DNA of 64,000 bases from NCBI RefSeq assembly GCF_003633755.1, contig NZ_RBIL01000001.1, positions 3,333,426-3,397,425 of the forward strand, given 5' to 3'. The notes under the pieces were generated by a model that had not been told where the DNA came from, made no database searches, and saw only the letters and a list, made by a program, of their open reading frames with translations. Positions 40,723 to 49,572 of the stretch are shown here, piece by piece. This DNA is from Solirubrobacter pauli (GTDB lineage: Bacteria; Actinomycetota; Thermoleophilia; Solirubrobacterales; Solirubrobacteraceae). The first letter of the stretch is position 1; each line of letters opens with the position of its first letter. Both the position numbers and the translations under genes were made by a program.

Positions 40723-40778
40723 AGGTCGGTCGGCGCGTTGCACCGCGCTTAAGGCTGCGCTCGTACGATCGGTTTCCA

Positions 40779-42872
40779 GTGTTCCGCGAAGACACGACAG
40801 GACGGCATCGGCACGCCATCGGCGTCGCTGTCCGCGTGCCTGAGGGCGAGTACGGCAGCGGCGTCCCGGAGACCGTGGTCCACCCGGCCATGACGGCTCG
40901 CATGCTCGTCCGCGTGGACAACCGCTCGGACGCCGCCGAGCGGCTCGAGCTGACCGTCGAGGGCATGCCCGCCGGCTGGGCCGAGGTCTTCCCCCGCACC
41001 GTCCAGGTGCCCGCGGGCGAGCAGCGCGAGGCCGAGGTCACCGTGCAGGTCCCGCATGCGGCCGAGTTCAAGGCCGCCGAGTGGCCGCTCCGCGTCGTCG
41101 CCTTCGCGCGCGGCCGCCGCGTCGGCTCGGCCGCCGCGCGCGTCCGCGTCGCCCCGCACGCGGTCGTCTCGCTCGAGCTGCGCCCGAGCGAGCTGCGCGC
41201 CCGCCGCCGCGCACTCGCCGAGGTCCGCGTCCGCAACGAGGGCGACGCGCCCGCGGACGTCGAGCTGAGCGCCGCCGTCCGCGCGCTCGCCGACGCCGAT
41301 GGCCACCACGCGGCCCACGGCCGCGGACGCCACGCGGGCACCGGCCGCGACCGCCACGGTGCGGAGACCGCCCACGACCGCGCCGGCCGCCACGGTGCCG
41401 ACGCCGCCCATGGCCGCGACGCCGCCCACGGCCGCGACGCGGCCCTCGGCCGTGAGGCCGGCCGCGGCCCCGATGCCGGCCACGGCCGCGACGGCGACGC
41501 CGGCGGCCGCGCCGACTCGTCCGCTGCGTTCGAGCGCCCCGGCCAGGCCCCGATCGCGTGCGCGCTCTCGCCCTCCCGGGTGCACGTCGCGCCCGGCGAG
41601 GAGGTCGTCGCCCGGCTCGAGATCCGCGGCCCGCGGCACTGGCTGCGGCGCGGCGAGCCCGTGCCCGTCACGGTCGTCACCCGCGGCGCACGGGCCGACG
41701 GCACGTTCCGCCCGCGGCCCATGGTGCCCAAGTGGGCGGTGGTCCTGCCGCTGATCGCCGCGGCCGTCGGCGTCTGGCTGGCCACGCGGCCCGACGGGAT
41801 CTCCGTCCCGCAGGTGACCGGCCTCTCGGTGCCCGAGGCGCGCGAGAAGCTGCGCGAGGCCGGGCTGCGGCCCAAGCAGTCGCGGCTGCCCGCCCCGGCG
41901 GCGGAGGCGTCCGAGGCCCGCGGCGTCGTCAGCCAGAACCCGCCGCCCGGCACGCAGATCGCCGACGGCGGCGACGTGACCATCTCCTTCTACGGCGGCG
42001 AGGGCGCCGGCACGGTCGCGCCGGAGGTCACCGCCGCGCAGGTCGCTCCGGCCGCTCCGGCCGACCAGCAGGCGCCGGTGATCGCCTACACGCGCGCGAA
42101 CCGCGTCTACGTCCAGTTCCCGGGCGAGAGCGAGAGCGCGGTCGGCGGCACGGTCGGCGAGCTCAGCGGCGACCCCGCTTGGGACCCGCGCACCGGCGAG
42201 CTGGCGTACGTGCGCCGCGCGGCCGCGTCCTCGGCCGCGGAGGTCGTGGCCGTGGACCCGCACGCGCCGGGCACGCCGCGCTCACTCATCCAGGGCGGCG
42301 GCTCGTACGTGAGCCCGGCGTTCGCACCCGACGGCACGCGCCTCGCGGTCATCGCCGAGGACGGCACCGGCTACGGCGGCTCGCTGTGCGTCGTCGTCCC
42401 GCCGGCGCTCGCCCCGCGCTGCCAGCACGACCCCGACTGGCGCTACGGCCGGCCCACCTACGGCGCCGACGGCGCGCTCTACGCGCTCCGGCGCAGCACC
42501 GCGACCACGCGCGAGGGCGGCTGGGACGAGCTCGTGCGCGTCAACGCCGACCTCGTGCCCGAGGGCGAGCCACTCGTCCGCGGCGACCTGCGCGCGGTGG
42601 CCGCCGGGCGCGACGGGGGCTTCGCCGTCCTGAGCCGTCGCGCGGGCGACGCGGGCTACCACGCCGAGGTGCTGTCGCCGGCCGGCGCGGCGATGGCCGT
42701 GCAGGCCACGGACACGTCGTCGTGCGACGTCGCCTGGAGCGGCGGCGCCCTGATCGTCAGCACCGGCGCGTGCGACACCGGGTCCGAGCAGATCCTGCGC
42801 CTGGACCCGGCGAACCTGGACGCGTCGGCGACGAAGCTGCTCGACGGAGGAGAACCGGCCCTGGTGGGGTAG
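40779..42872 (+). CDS. Membrane protein with Ig-like, His/Gly/Asp/Arg repeat, PASTA and beta-propeller regions
   Basis: A 697-residue protein. Residues about 1-165 form two Ig-like CARDB/NPCBM-associated-type domains (LVRVDNRSDAAERLEL, VPAGEQREAEVTVQV). Residues about 171-247 are a low-complexity repeat built on units such as AAHGRDAAHGRD and DAGHGRDGD. After a third beta domain comes one transmembrane span (about 318-338, WAVVLPLIAAAVGVWLA) and a PASTA domain (about 341-405: VPQVTGLSVPEAREKL). A C-terminal WD/TolB-like propeller follows (SYVSPAFAPDGTRLAVIAEDG). There is no signal peptide, so the N-terminus is probably cytosolic and PASTA outside, where it may sense peptidoglycan. The function is unknown. 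Confidence 0.78.
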   Translation: MFREDTTGRHRHAIGVAVRVPEGEYGSGVPETVVHPAMTARMLVRVDNRSDAAERLELTVEGMPAGWAEVFPRTVQVPAGEQREAEVTVQVPHAAEFKAAEWPLRVVAFARGRRVGSAAARVRVAPHAVVSLELRPSELRARRRALAEVRVRNEGDAPADVELSAAVRALADADGHHAAHGRGRHAGTGRDRHGAETAHDRAGRHGADAAHGRDAAHGRDAALGREAGRGPDAGHGRDGDAGGRADSSAAFERPGQAPIACALSPSRVHVAPGEEVVARLEIRGPRHWLRRGEPVPVTVVTRGARADGTFRPRPMVPKWAVVLPLIAAAVGVWLATRPDGISVPQVTGLSVPEAREKLREAGLRPKQSRLPAPAAEASEARGVVSQNPPPGTQIADGGDVTISFYGGEGAGTVAPEVTAAQVAPAAPADQQAPVIAYTRANRVYVQFPGESESAVGGTVGELSGDPAWDPRTGELAYVRRAAASSAAEVVAVDPHAPGTPRSLIQGGGSYVSPAFAPDGTRLAVIAEDGTGYGGSLCVVVPPALAPRCQHDPDWRYGRPTYGADGALYALRRSTATTREGGWDELVRVNADLVPEGEPLVRGDLRAVAAGRDGGFAVLSRRAGDAGYHAEVLSPAGAAMAVQATDTSSCDVAWSGGALIVSTGACDTGSEQILRLDPANLDASATKLLDGGEPALVG

Positions 42873-42884
42873 GTTGCGGCGATG
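42870..42884 (+). promoter_or_regulatory. Candidate -10 element of the cyd-fdh operon
   Basis: TAGGTT (42870-42875) overlaps the stop codon of the upstream gene and lies 6 bases before the cydA ATG at 42882. It would give a leaderless cydA transcript and start the whole respiratory operon. No convincing -35 block is visible. Confidence 0.45.
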
Positions 42885-44255
42885 ACCGCGATGGTCTTCG
42901 CCGCCGAGCAGGTCCGGGGCGTCCTCGAAGGCGCGCCGCAGCCTGACGCCGTCGCCGCGCGCCAGATGCAGGCGCTCTCGCTGGCGGTGCATATCCCGCT
43001 GGTGTGCTTCGGGATCGCGTTCCCGGCGATGTTCCTGTTCGTGGAGGGCCTGTACCTGCGGACCGGGGACCCCGTCTACAAGGCGCTGGCGAAGCGCTGG
43101 TCGAAGGTGGCGCTGATCATCTTCGCCACGGGTGTCGTAACGGGGACCATCCTGTCGTTCGAGTTCGGACTGCTGTGGCCGGACTTCATGGCGACGTTCG
43201 GCGAGGTGTTCGGCGTCGCGTTCGGCCTCGAGGGCATCTCGTTCTTCCTCGAGGCGATCTTCATCGCGATCTACGTCTACGGCTGGGACCGGCTCCCGCG
43301 CCGGGCGCACATCCTCACCGGCGTCCCGATCATCATCACCGGCGCCACCGGCAGCGCGTTCGTCATCTCCGTCAACGGCTGGATGAACGACCCGCAGGGC
43401 TTCGAGGTCGTCAACGGCCAGGTCGTGGACCCGGTGCCCTTCTCGGCGCTGCTCAACGGCCACGTCGCGCACGAGCTCGTGCACATGTACCTGGCGGGCT
43501 ACCTGGTCACGGGCTTCCTGCTCGCCGCCTACTACGCGCGCCGGTGGCTGAAGGGCAATCACAGCCGCTACACGCGGACCGCGCTGGTCGTGCCGCTCAC
43601 GTTCGCCGCGCTCGCCGCGCCGATCCAGGTCGTCGTCGGCGACTGGGCGGGCCGCAAGGTCGCCGAGAACCAGCCCGTCAAGCTCGCCGCCTTCGAGGGC
43701 GTCTACCGGACCGAGGAGGGCGCCGCGTTCCACATCGGCGGCTTCTACGACTCGGGCCGCAACGAGGTGCGGTTCGGCATCAAGATCCCGTACCTGCTCT
43801 CGATCCTCGCCCACCACAACCCGACCGCCGAGGTGATCGGCCTCGAGAGCGTCCCGCCCGAGGACCGCCCGCCGGTGAACATCGTGCGCACCGCGTTCCA
43901 GACGATGATCGCGATCGGCACCTTCCTGGCCGCGCTCGGCGTGTTCTTCATCTTCATCTGGCTGCGCAAGCGCCGATTGCCGGCGTCGAAGTGGTTCTTC
44001 CGCGCGCTGCTCGTCGCCGGTCCGCTGTCGGTGGTCGCGCTCATCTCCGGCTGGATCACCACCGAGGTCGGCCGCCAGCCGTGGATCGTCTACCGGTTCA
44101 TGCGCACCGAGGACGCGGTCACGTCCGCGAGCAACCTGGAGATCGCCTACGTAGCGCTGGTCGCCGTGTACGTGCTGCTGTTCGGCTCGGTGATCTGGTT
44201 GCTGCGCCGGCTTGCGGCACGCCCGCCCGAAGCGGAGCTCGAGCACCATGGCTGA
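42882..44255 (+). CDS. cydA: Cytochrome bd-type quinol oxidase subunit I
   Basis: A 457-residue membrane subunit that oxidises quinol and binds hemes b558, b595 and d. MQALSLAVHIPLVCFGI has the N-terminal heme-ligand His, FGLEGISFFLEAIFIAIY the conserved Glu residues of the proton path, LNGHVAHELVHMYLAGY the b558 region, and TTEVGRQPWIVY the conserved GRQPW. About nine spans are visible. The protein is shorter than E. coli CydA (522) with a short Q-loop, as in CioA/bd-II-like oxidases. It is the first gene of a six-gene operon with cydB and formate dehydrogenase, and overlaps cydB by 8 bases. Confidence 0.95.
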   Translation: MTAMVFAAEQVRGVLEGAPQPDAVAARQMQALSLAVHIPLVCFGIAFPAMFLFVEGLYLRTGDPVYKALAKRWSKVALIIFATGVVTGTILSFEFGLLWPDFMATFGEVFGVAFGLEGISFFLEAIFIAIYVYGWDRLPRRAHILTGVPIIITGATGSAFVISVNGWMNDPQGFEVVNGQVVDPVPFSALLNGHVAHELVHMYLAGYLVTGFLLAAYYARRWLKGNHSRYTRTALVVPLTFAALAAPIQVVVGDWAGRKVAENQPVKLAAFEGVYRTEEGAAFHIGGFYDSGRNEVRFGIKIPYLLSILAHHNPTAEVIGLESVPPEDRPPVNIVRTAFQTMIAIGTFLAALGVFFIFIWLRKRRLPASKWFFRALLVAGPLSVVALISGWITTEVGRQPWIVYRFMRTEDAVTSASNLEIAYVALVAVYVLLFGSVIWLLRRLAARPPEAELEHHG

Positions 44256-45288
44256 GATCTGCGCCGCACTCGTGATCCTCGGCGTGACCGCCTACGCCGT
44301 GTTCGGCAGCGCTGACTTCGGCGCCGGCTTCTGGGACCTGACCGCCGGCGGCGCCGAGCGGGGCGGCCGCATGCGGGGCATGATCCAGCGCTCGATGAGC
44401 CCGGTGTGGGAGGCCAACCACGTGTGGCTGATCTTCGTGCTGGTGATGGTCTGGACGGCGTTCCCGGTGGCGTTCGGCTCGCTGATGTCGACCCTGTCGA
44501 TCCCGCTCTTCCTCGCCGCGCTCGGCGTGATCTTCCGCGGGATGGCGTTCGCGCTCCGCGGCCAGGCCGCGACGATCAACGAGGCGCGCGTGCTCGGCGC
44601 CGTGTTCGCCCTCTCGTCCGTGCTCATCCCGTTCTTCTTCGGCGCGGCGATCGGCGGCGTCGCGAGCGGGCGCGTCCCGGTCGGCAACGCGGCCGGGGAC
44701 CTGATCGACTCGTGGTTGAACCCGACGTCGATCGCGATCGGCGTCGTCGCCATCCTCACCGGCGCGCACCTCGCCGCCGTCTTCCTCACCGGTGACGCCA
44801 AGCGCGCCGACCTGCCGGACATGGTCGCGGCCTTCCGCAAGCGCGCGATCGGCTCGGGGATCGCCGCCGGCGCCGTCGCGCTGGTCAGCCTGTTCGTGGT
44901 CCGCTCGGACGCGCGTGACCTCTACGACGGCCTGACGTCCGGCGACGGCCTGGTCGCGGTGCTCGGCTCCGCGCTGTTCGGCCTGCTGACGATCGTGCTC
45001 GTCGCGGTCGGCCGCTACGGCCCGGCCCGGTTCGCGGCGGCCGCCGCCGTAGGCGCGATGACGATCGGCTGGGCGCTCGCGCAGGACCCGTACATCCTTC
45101 CCGGCGCGCTGACGCTCGACGACGCCGCCGCGAGCGACACAACCCTGACCGCGCTGGTGGTCAGCGTCGGCCTCGGCATGCTCGTATTGGTGCCATCGCT
45201 GTGGTGGCTGTACCGACTCGTCCTGCGGGGGACGCTCGACCAGGAGTACGAGCCCCTCGACCAGCGCTTCCGGCCGGTGGACTCATGA
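44248..45288 (+). CDS. cydB: Cytochrome bd-type quinol oxidase subunit II
   Basis: A 346-residue partner of CydA with about eight to nine spans. It opens MAEICAALVILGVTAYAVFGSADFGAGFWDL, with the conserved FGxxDFGxG-type Asp, followed by WEANHVWLIFVLVMVWTAFP, the family hallmark. It carries no heme ligands itself and stabilises the quinol-oxidising core. ATG 44248 lies inside the cydA end (8-base overlap), so the two are translationally coupled. The stop overlaps the next small gene as ATGA. Confidence 0.94.
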   Translation: MAEICAALVILGVTAYAVFGSADFGAGFWDLTAGGAERGGRMRGMIQRSMSPVWEANHVWLIFVLVMVWTAFPVAFGSLMSTLSIPLFLAALGVIFRGMAFALRGQAATINEARVLGAVFALSSVLIPFFFGAAIGGVASGRVPVGNAAGDLIDSWLNPTSIAIGVVAILTGAHLAAVFLTGDAKRADLPDMVAAFRKRAIGSGIAAGAVALVSLFVVRSDARDLYDGLTSGDGLVAVLGSALFGLLTIVLVAVGRYGPARFAAAAAVGAMTIGWALAQDPYILPGALTLDDAAASDTTLTALVVSVGLGMLVLVPSLWWLYRLVLRGTLDQEYEPLDQRFRPVDS

Positions 45289-45446
45289 AGCTGATGTTCG
45301 CCTGCCTCATCCTGGGGCTGCCGCTGATGCTGCTGTTCGAGAACACGTTCACCCGCATCGCCGGCGTGCTGCTGTGCCTCGGGTTCATCATCTCCGGGGT
45401 GTTCGTCATTGCCAACCCGGAGGACCTGGGTAGGGAACCCGAGTGA
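45285..45446 (+). CDS. Small two-span membrane protein between cydB and fdhA (53 aa)
   Basis: A 53-residue protein, MKLMFACLILGLPLMLLFENT and onward, with two hydrophobic stretches (residues about 3-18 and 24-45) and a charged tail (NPEDLGREPE). Its start overlaps the cydB stop (ATGA) and its end overlaps the fdhA GTG, so it is translationally coupled on both sides. This makes it very likely real. Its position suggests an accessory of the oxidase, comparable to CydX, or a connector to the formate dehydrogenase. It does not obviously match CydX in sequence (CydX has one span). Confidence 0.7.
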   Translation: MKLMFACLILGLPLMLLFENTFTRIAGVLLCLGFIISGVFVIANPEDLGREPE

Positions 45447-48400
45447 GCTCCCGTCCGAAAGGCTTCAAGCGGCTCCGTGAGCTGCCCGTGGTCGGCAAGG
45501 CCATGGACTGGGGGATGGGCTCCGCGGCCGCGGCGGACACGACGCGCAAGGCGGGCTCGCGGATCGCCGGGCTGAAGGTGACCGAGTCGATCTGCCCGTA
45601 CTGCGCGGTCGGCTGCGGCCAGCTCGTCTACACGCGCGACGGCGAGCTCGTCGACATCGAGGGCAACCCGAACTCGCCGATCAGCCAGGGGACGTTGTGC
45701 CCCAAGGGCTCGGCGTCCCGCCAGCTCATCCAGCAGCCCGGGCGGCTGACCAAGATCCGCTACCGGCGCCCGGGCGGCACCGAGTGGGAGGAGCTGGACC
45801 TCGAGACGGCGATGGACATGATCGCCGAGCGCGTGATCGCCGCCCGCGAGAACCACTGGCAGTCCCACGACGAGCAGGGGCGCCGCGTGGACCGCACGCT
45901 CGGCTTCGCGCACCTGGGCGGCGCGACGCTCGACAATGAGGAGAACTACCTCATCAAGAAGCTCTTCACCGCCGTCGGCGCGCTGCAGATCGAGAACCAG
46001 GCGCGCATATGACACTCCTCCTCGGTCCCCGGTCTGGGGACCTCGTTCGGCCGCGGCGCGGCAACCAACTACCAGCAGGACTTCCAGAACGCCGACTGCA
46101 TCTGGATCCAGGGGTCTGGGCTCATGGAGGCCCATCCGGTCGGGTCCCGCTGGGCCATGAAGGCGCGTGAGCGTGGCGCCACGCTGATCCACGTCGACCC
46201 GCACTTCAGCCGGACGAGCGCCGTGTCGAACATGCACGTCCCGATCCGCGCCGGGTCCGACATCGCGTTCCTGGGCGGCCTGATCCGCCACATCATCGAG
46301 ACCAAGTCGTACTTCGAGGAGTACGTCGTCAACTACACGAACGCGCCGCACCTCGTGCGCGAGGACTTCAAGGACACGGAGGATCTCGAGGGCCTGTTCT
46401 CGGGCTTCGACCCCGAGAAGGGCACCTACGACCGCACCACGTGGTTGTTCGAGGGCATGGAGCCTCCGGGCAAGACCTCGAGCGCCGAGGTCCAGTCCAC
46501 GCAGGCGTTCACCGACCGCACGCAGGCGGGCGAGACGCTCGAGCAGGTGCCCAACGACCCGACGCTCCAGCATCCGCGCTGCGTGTTCCAGGTGCTACGC
46601 CGCCACTACTCGCGCTACACGCCCGAGATGGTGTCGAAGGTCTGCGGCATCCCGGAGGACCAGTTCCTGAAGGTGGCCGAGACGCTGATCGCCAACTCGG
46701 GTCGCGAGCGGACGACGATGCTCGCCTACGCCGTGGGCTGGACCCAGCACACCGCCGGCGTCCAGATGATCCGCGCGGGGTCGATCGTGCAGCTGCTGCT
46801 CGGCAACATCGGGCGCCCGGGCGGCGGGATCATGGCCATGCGCGGCCACGCGTCGATCCAGGGCTCCAGCGACATCCCCACCCTGTACGACCTGCTGCCG
46901 GGCTACCTCCCGATGCCGCGCGCCACCGAGCACGACCAGACGCTCGCCGAGTACGTGGAGGCGGGCGGCAAGAAGAGCGGCTGGTGGTCGCACTTCGACG
47001 AGTACATCATCAGCCTCCTGAAGGCCTGGTTCGGCGACGCCGCGACCGCGGAGAACGACTACGGGTTCGGCCACCTGCCCAAGCTCACCGGCAACCACTC
47101 CCACTACGTGACGACGTTGCGGGCGCTGGACGGCGGGCTGGACGGCCTGTTCGTGATGGGCCAGAACCCGGCCGTCGGCTCCCAGCACGCGGGCCTGCAG
47201 CGAAGGGCGCTGGCCAAGATGAAGTGGCTGGTGGTCCGCGACCTCGCCGACCTGGAGACCGCCTCGTTCTGGAAGGACTCGCCGGAGATCCGCTCGGGGG
47301 AGATGAAGCCCGAGGACATCCAGACCGAGGTCTTCCTGATGCCCGCGGCCGGCCACGTGGAGAAGGAAGGGCACTTCACGAACACGCAGCGGCTGCTGCA
47401 GTGGCGCGACAAGGCGCTGGACCCGCCGGGCGACGCCCGCTCGGAGCTGCACTTCACCTACCACCTCGGCAAGCGCATCAAGGCGCACTACGCCGACTCC
47501 GAGCGCGCCCGCGACTGGCCGATCCGCAACCTCACCTGGGACTACGCCGAGCACGGCGTGCACGACGAGCCCAACGCCGAGGACGTGCTGCGCGAGATCA
47601 ACGGCTACGACCTCACGACGGGCAAGCTGCTCAACGGGTTCGGCGAGATGCGCAACGACGGCACGACGTCGAGCGGCTGCTGGATCTACTCCGGCTGCTT
47701 CGCCGACAACGTCAACCAGCCGCGCCGGCGCAACCCGGGCGACCTGGACGCGCCCGGCGGCTCGGTCTCACCCGAGTGGGGCTGGGCGTGGCCGGCGAAC
47801 CGCCGCATCCTCTACAACCGCGCGTCTGCCGACCCGTCCGGGAAGCCGTGGTCCGAGCGCAAGAAGCTCGTGTGGTGGGACGAGGAGCAGGGCAAGTGGG
47901 CCGGCTACGACGTGCCCGACTTCCCACCCGACAAGCGACCGGACTACGAGCCGAACCCGGACGCGGAGGGCATGGAAGCGATCCCCGGCAGCGCGCCGTT
48001 CATGATGATGCCGGACGGCCGCGGCGCGCTGTTCTCGCCCAGCGGCCCGTTGGACGCGCCGATCCCGACGCACTACGAGCCGCTCGAGTCACCGGTGCCC
48101 AACGAGCTCTATCCCAAGCTGGGGGCGAACCCGCTCGGCATCACGTGGGTGCGTCCCGAGAACCCGCTGGTCGAGGAGAACGACGACCGCTACCCGCTCG
48201 TCGCCTCGACGTTCCGGCTCACCGAGCACCACACGGCCGGGCCGATGAGCCGCAACCTGCCGTGGCTGGCCGAGCTGCAACCCGAGATGTTCGCCGAGAT
48301 CGATCCGGTGCTCGCGCGCGAGCGCGGCATCGTCGACGGCGAGTGGATGGTGATCGAGACGCCGCGCGCGGAGATCGAGGCGCGGGCCAAGGTCACCAAC

Positions 48401-48718
48401 CGCGTGCAGCCGCTGCGCATGGGGGAGCGGACCATCCACCAGGTCTGCCTGCCGTGGCACTGGGGCACGTTCAAGACCAACCCGCAGGGGGTCACGGGCG
48501 ACACGGTCAACGACTTGATCGCCATCTCCGGCGACCCGAACACGACGATCCACGAGTCCAAGGCCTTCCGCTGCAACGTGCGGGCCGGTCGCCGCCAGGG
48601 CGAGAGCACCGAGCGGCTCGCGGACGTCGAGACCCACGAGGACCCGGACAGCCACCAGCGGCCGGACTTCGCGAGCAAGACCCCCCACAGCGTGCTGGGC
48701 GACGAGGAGCAGGCCTGA
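45443..48718 (+). CDS. fdhA: Formate dehydrogenase catalytic subunit, selenocysteine-containing
   Basis: A 1091-residue molybdenum/tungsten bis-MGD enzyme that oxidises formate to CO2. ICPYCAVGCGQ and TLCPKGSASRQ bind the proximal 4Fe-4S cluster. The frame continues through an in-frame TGA at 46010-46012 (codon 190), between NQARI and HSSSVPGLGTSFGRGAATN; the same position is Sec in E. coli FdnG (Sec196, ARV-U-HGPTVA). A SECIS hairpin follows. Downstream come GSGLMEAHPVGSRW, GNIGRPGGGIMAMRGHA and the C-terminal cofactor domain. The size matches FdnG/FdoG. No twin-arginine signal is visible, so it probably faces the cytosol. GTG 45443 overlaps the previous stop. Annotation pipelines may split it at 46012. 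Confidence 0.96.
46024..46042 (+). promoter_or_regulatory. Bacterial SECIS element of fdhA
   Basis: GGTCCCC (46024-46030) and GGGGACC (46036-46042) form a perfect 7-bp stem closing the loop GGTCT. The loop matches the apical GGUCU of the E. coli fdhF SECIS recognised by SelB. The stem begins 11 bases after the UGA, the spacing needed for selenocysteine insertion. The bases also encode protein (SVPGLG). Confidence 0.93.
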
Positions 48719-49572
48719 TGGAAGTCGCCATCCAGCGACCCGAGGCCCAGCGCATGGGCTTCTTCACGGACACGACGGTGTGCATCGGCTGCAAGGCGTG
48801 CGAGGTCGCGTGCAAGCAGTGGAACGACCTGCCCGCGGACGAGCTGCAGCCGTCGCAGTCCTACGACGCGACGCGCTCGCTGTCGGCCTCGACGTGGCGG
48901 CACGTGCGCTTCGTCGAGACGCTGACGTTGCTCGAGCCCGAGCCCGAGCCGACGCTGAACTTCGTCGAGGCCGCGCTGGGGGCGACGCTGGACCGCTGGG
49001 TGTTCATGTCCGACGTGTGCAAGCACTGCACCAACGCCGGCTGCCTGGACGCGTGCCCGACGGGCGCGCTGATCCGCACGGAGTTCGACACCGTGATCGT
49101 CCAGCCCGACGTGTGCAACGGCTGTGGCTACTGCGTGCCGTCGTGCCCGTTCGGCGTGATCGACCGCGACCCGTACGACGGGCGCGCCGCCAAGTGCACG
49201 CTCTGCTACGACCGGCTCGAGGACGGGCTGGAGCCCGCGTGCGCGAAGGCGTGCCCGACCGACTCGATCCAGTTCGGCCCGTACGACGAGCTGGTCGAGC
49301 GCGCGGAGGCGCGCGTGGCCACGCTGCAGGAGCGCGGGCTGGAGGGGGCGTACCTGTACGGCGCCGGGGAGGGCATCGAGCCGCTCGCCGGGGGCCTCGG
49401 GGCGTTCTTCCTGCTCACCGAGCCACCCGAGCGCTACGGCCTCCCCGCCCACGCGGACTCGCCGAGCCAGCAGAACGGACCGATCGCCACCGCGGCGGGC
49501 CTGGGCGCGGCGGTCGCGGCGATCGGCGTCGCCCTCGGCAGCTTCGCCGCCGCCTACCGGAGGAAGCGTTGA
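48718..49572 (+). CDS. fdhB: Formate dehydrogenase iron-sulfur subunit
   Basis: A 284-residue electron-transfer subunit with four 4Fe-4S cluster motifs: CIGCKACEVAC, CKHCTNAGCLDAC, CNGCGYCVPSC and CTLCYDRLEDG followed by CAKAC. A single C-terminal transmembrane helix (about 255-278, ATAAGLGAAVAAIGVALGSFAA) followed by RRKR anchors it, as in FdoH/FdnH. It takes electrons from FdhA and passes them to the membrane subunit. ATG 48718 overlaps the fdhA TGA by one base, so they are coupled. Confidence 0.95.
   Translation: MEVAIQRPEAQRMGFFTDTTVCIGCKACEVACKQWNDLPADELQPSQSYDATRSLSASTWRHVRFVETLTLLEPEPEPTLNFVEAALGATLDRWVFMSDVCKHCTNAGCLDACPTGALIRTEFDTVIVQPDVCNGCGYCVPSCPFGVIDRDPYDGRAAKCTLCYDRLEDGLEPACAKACPTDSIQFGPYDELVERAEARVATLQERGLEGAYLYGAGEGIEPLAGGLGAFFLLTEPPERYGLPAHADSPSQQNGPIATAAGLGAAVAAIGVALGSFAAAYRRKR

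Noticed and set aside
41290-41515. Repeat-rich DNA that might be a CRISPR array
   Set aside because: The repeats are short, irregular and in frame within a coding gene; no uniform repeats with unique spacers and no cas genes.
46010-46012. Premature stop or frameshift splitting fdhA
   Set aside because: The same frame continues with conserved formate dehydrogenase sequence, and a SECIS hairpin lies 11 bases downstream; this is a Sec codon.
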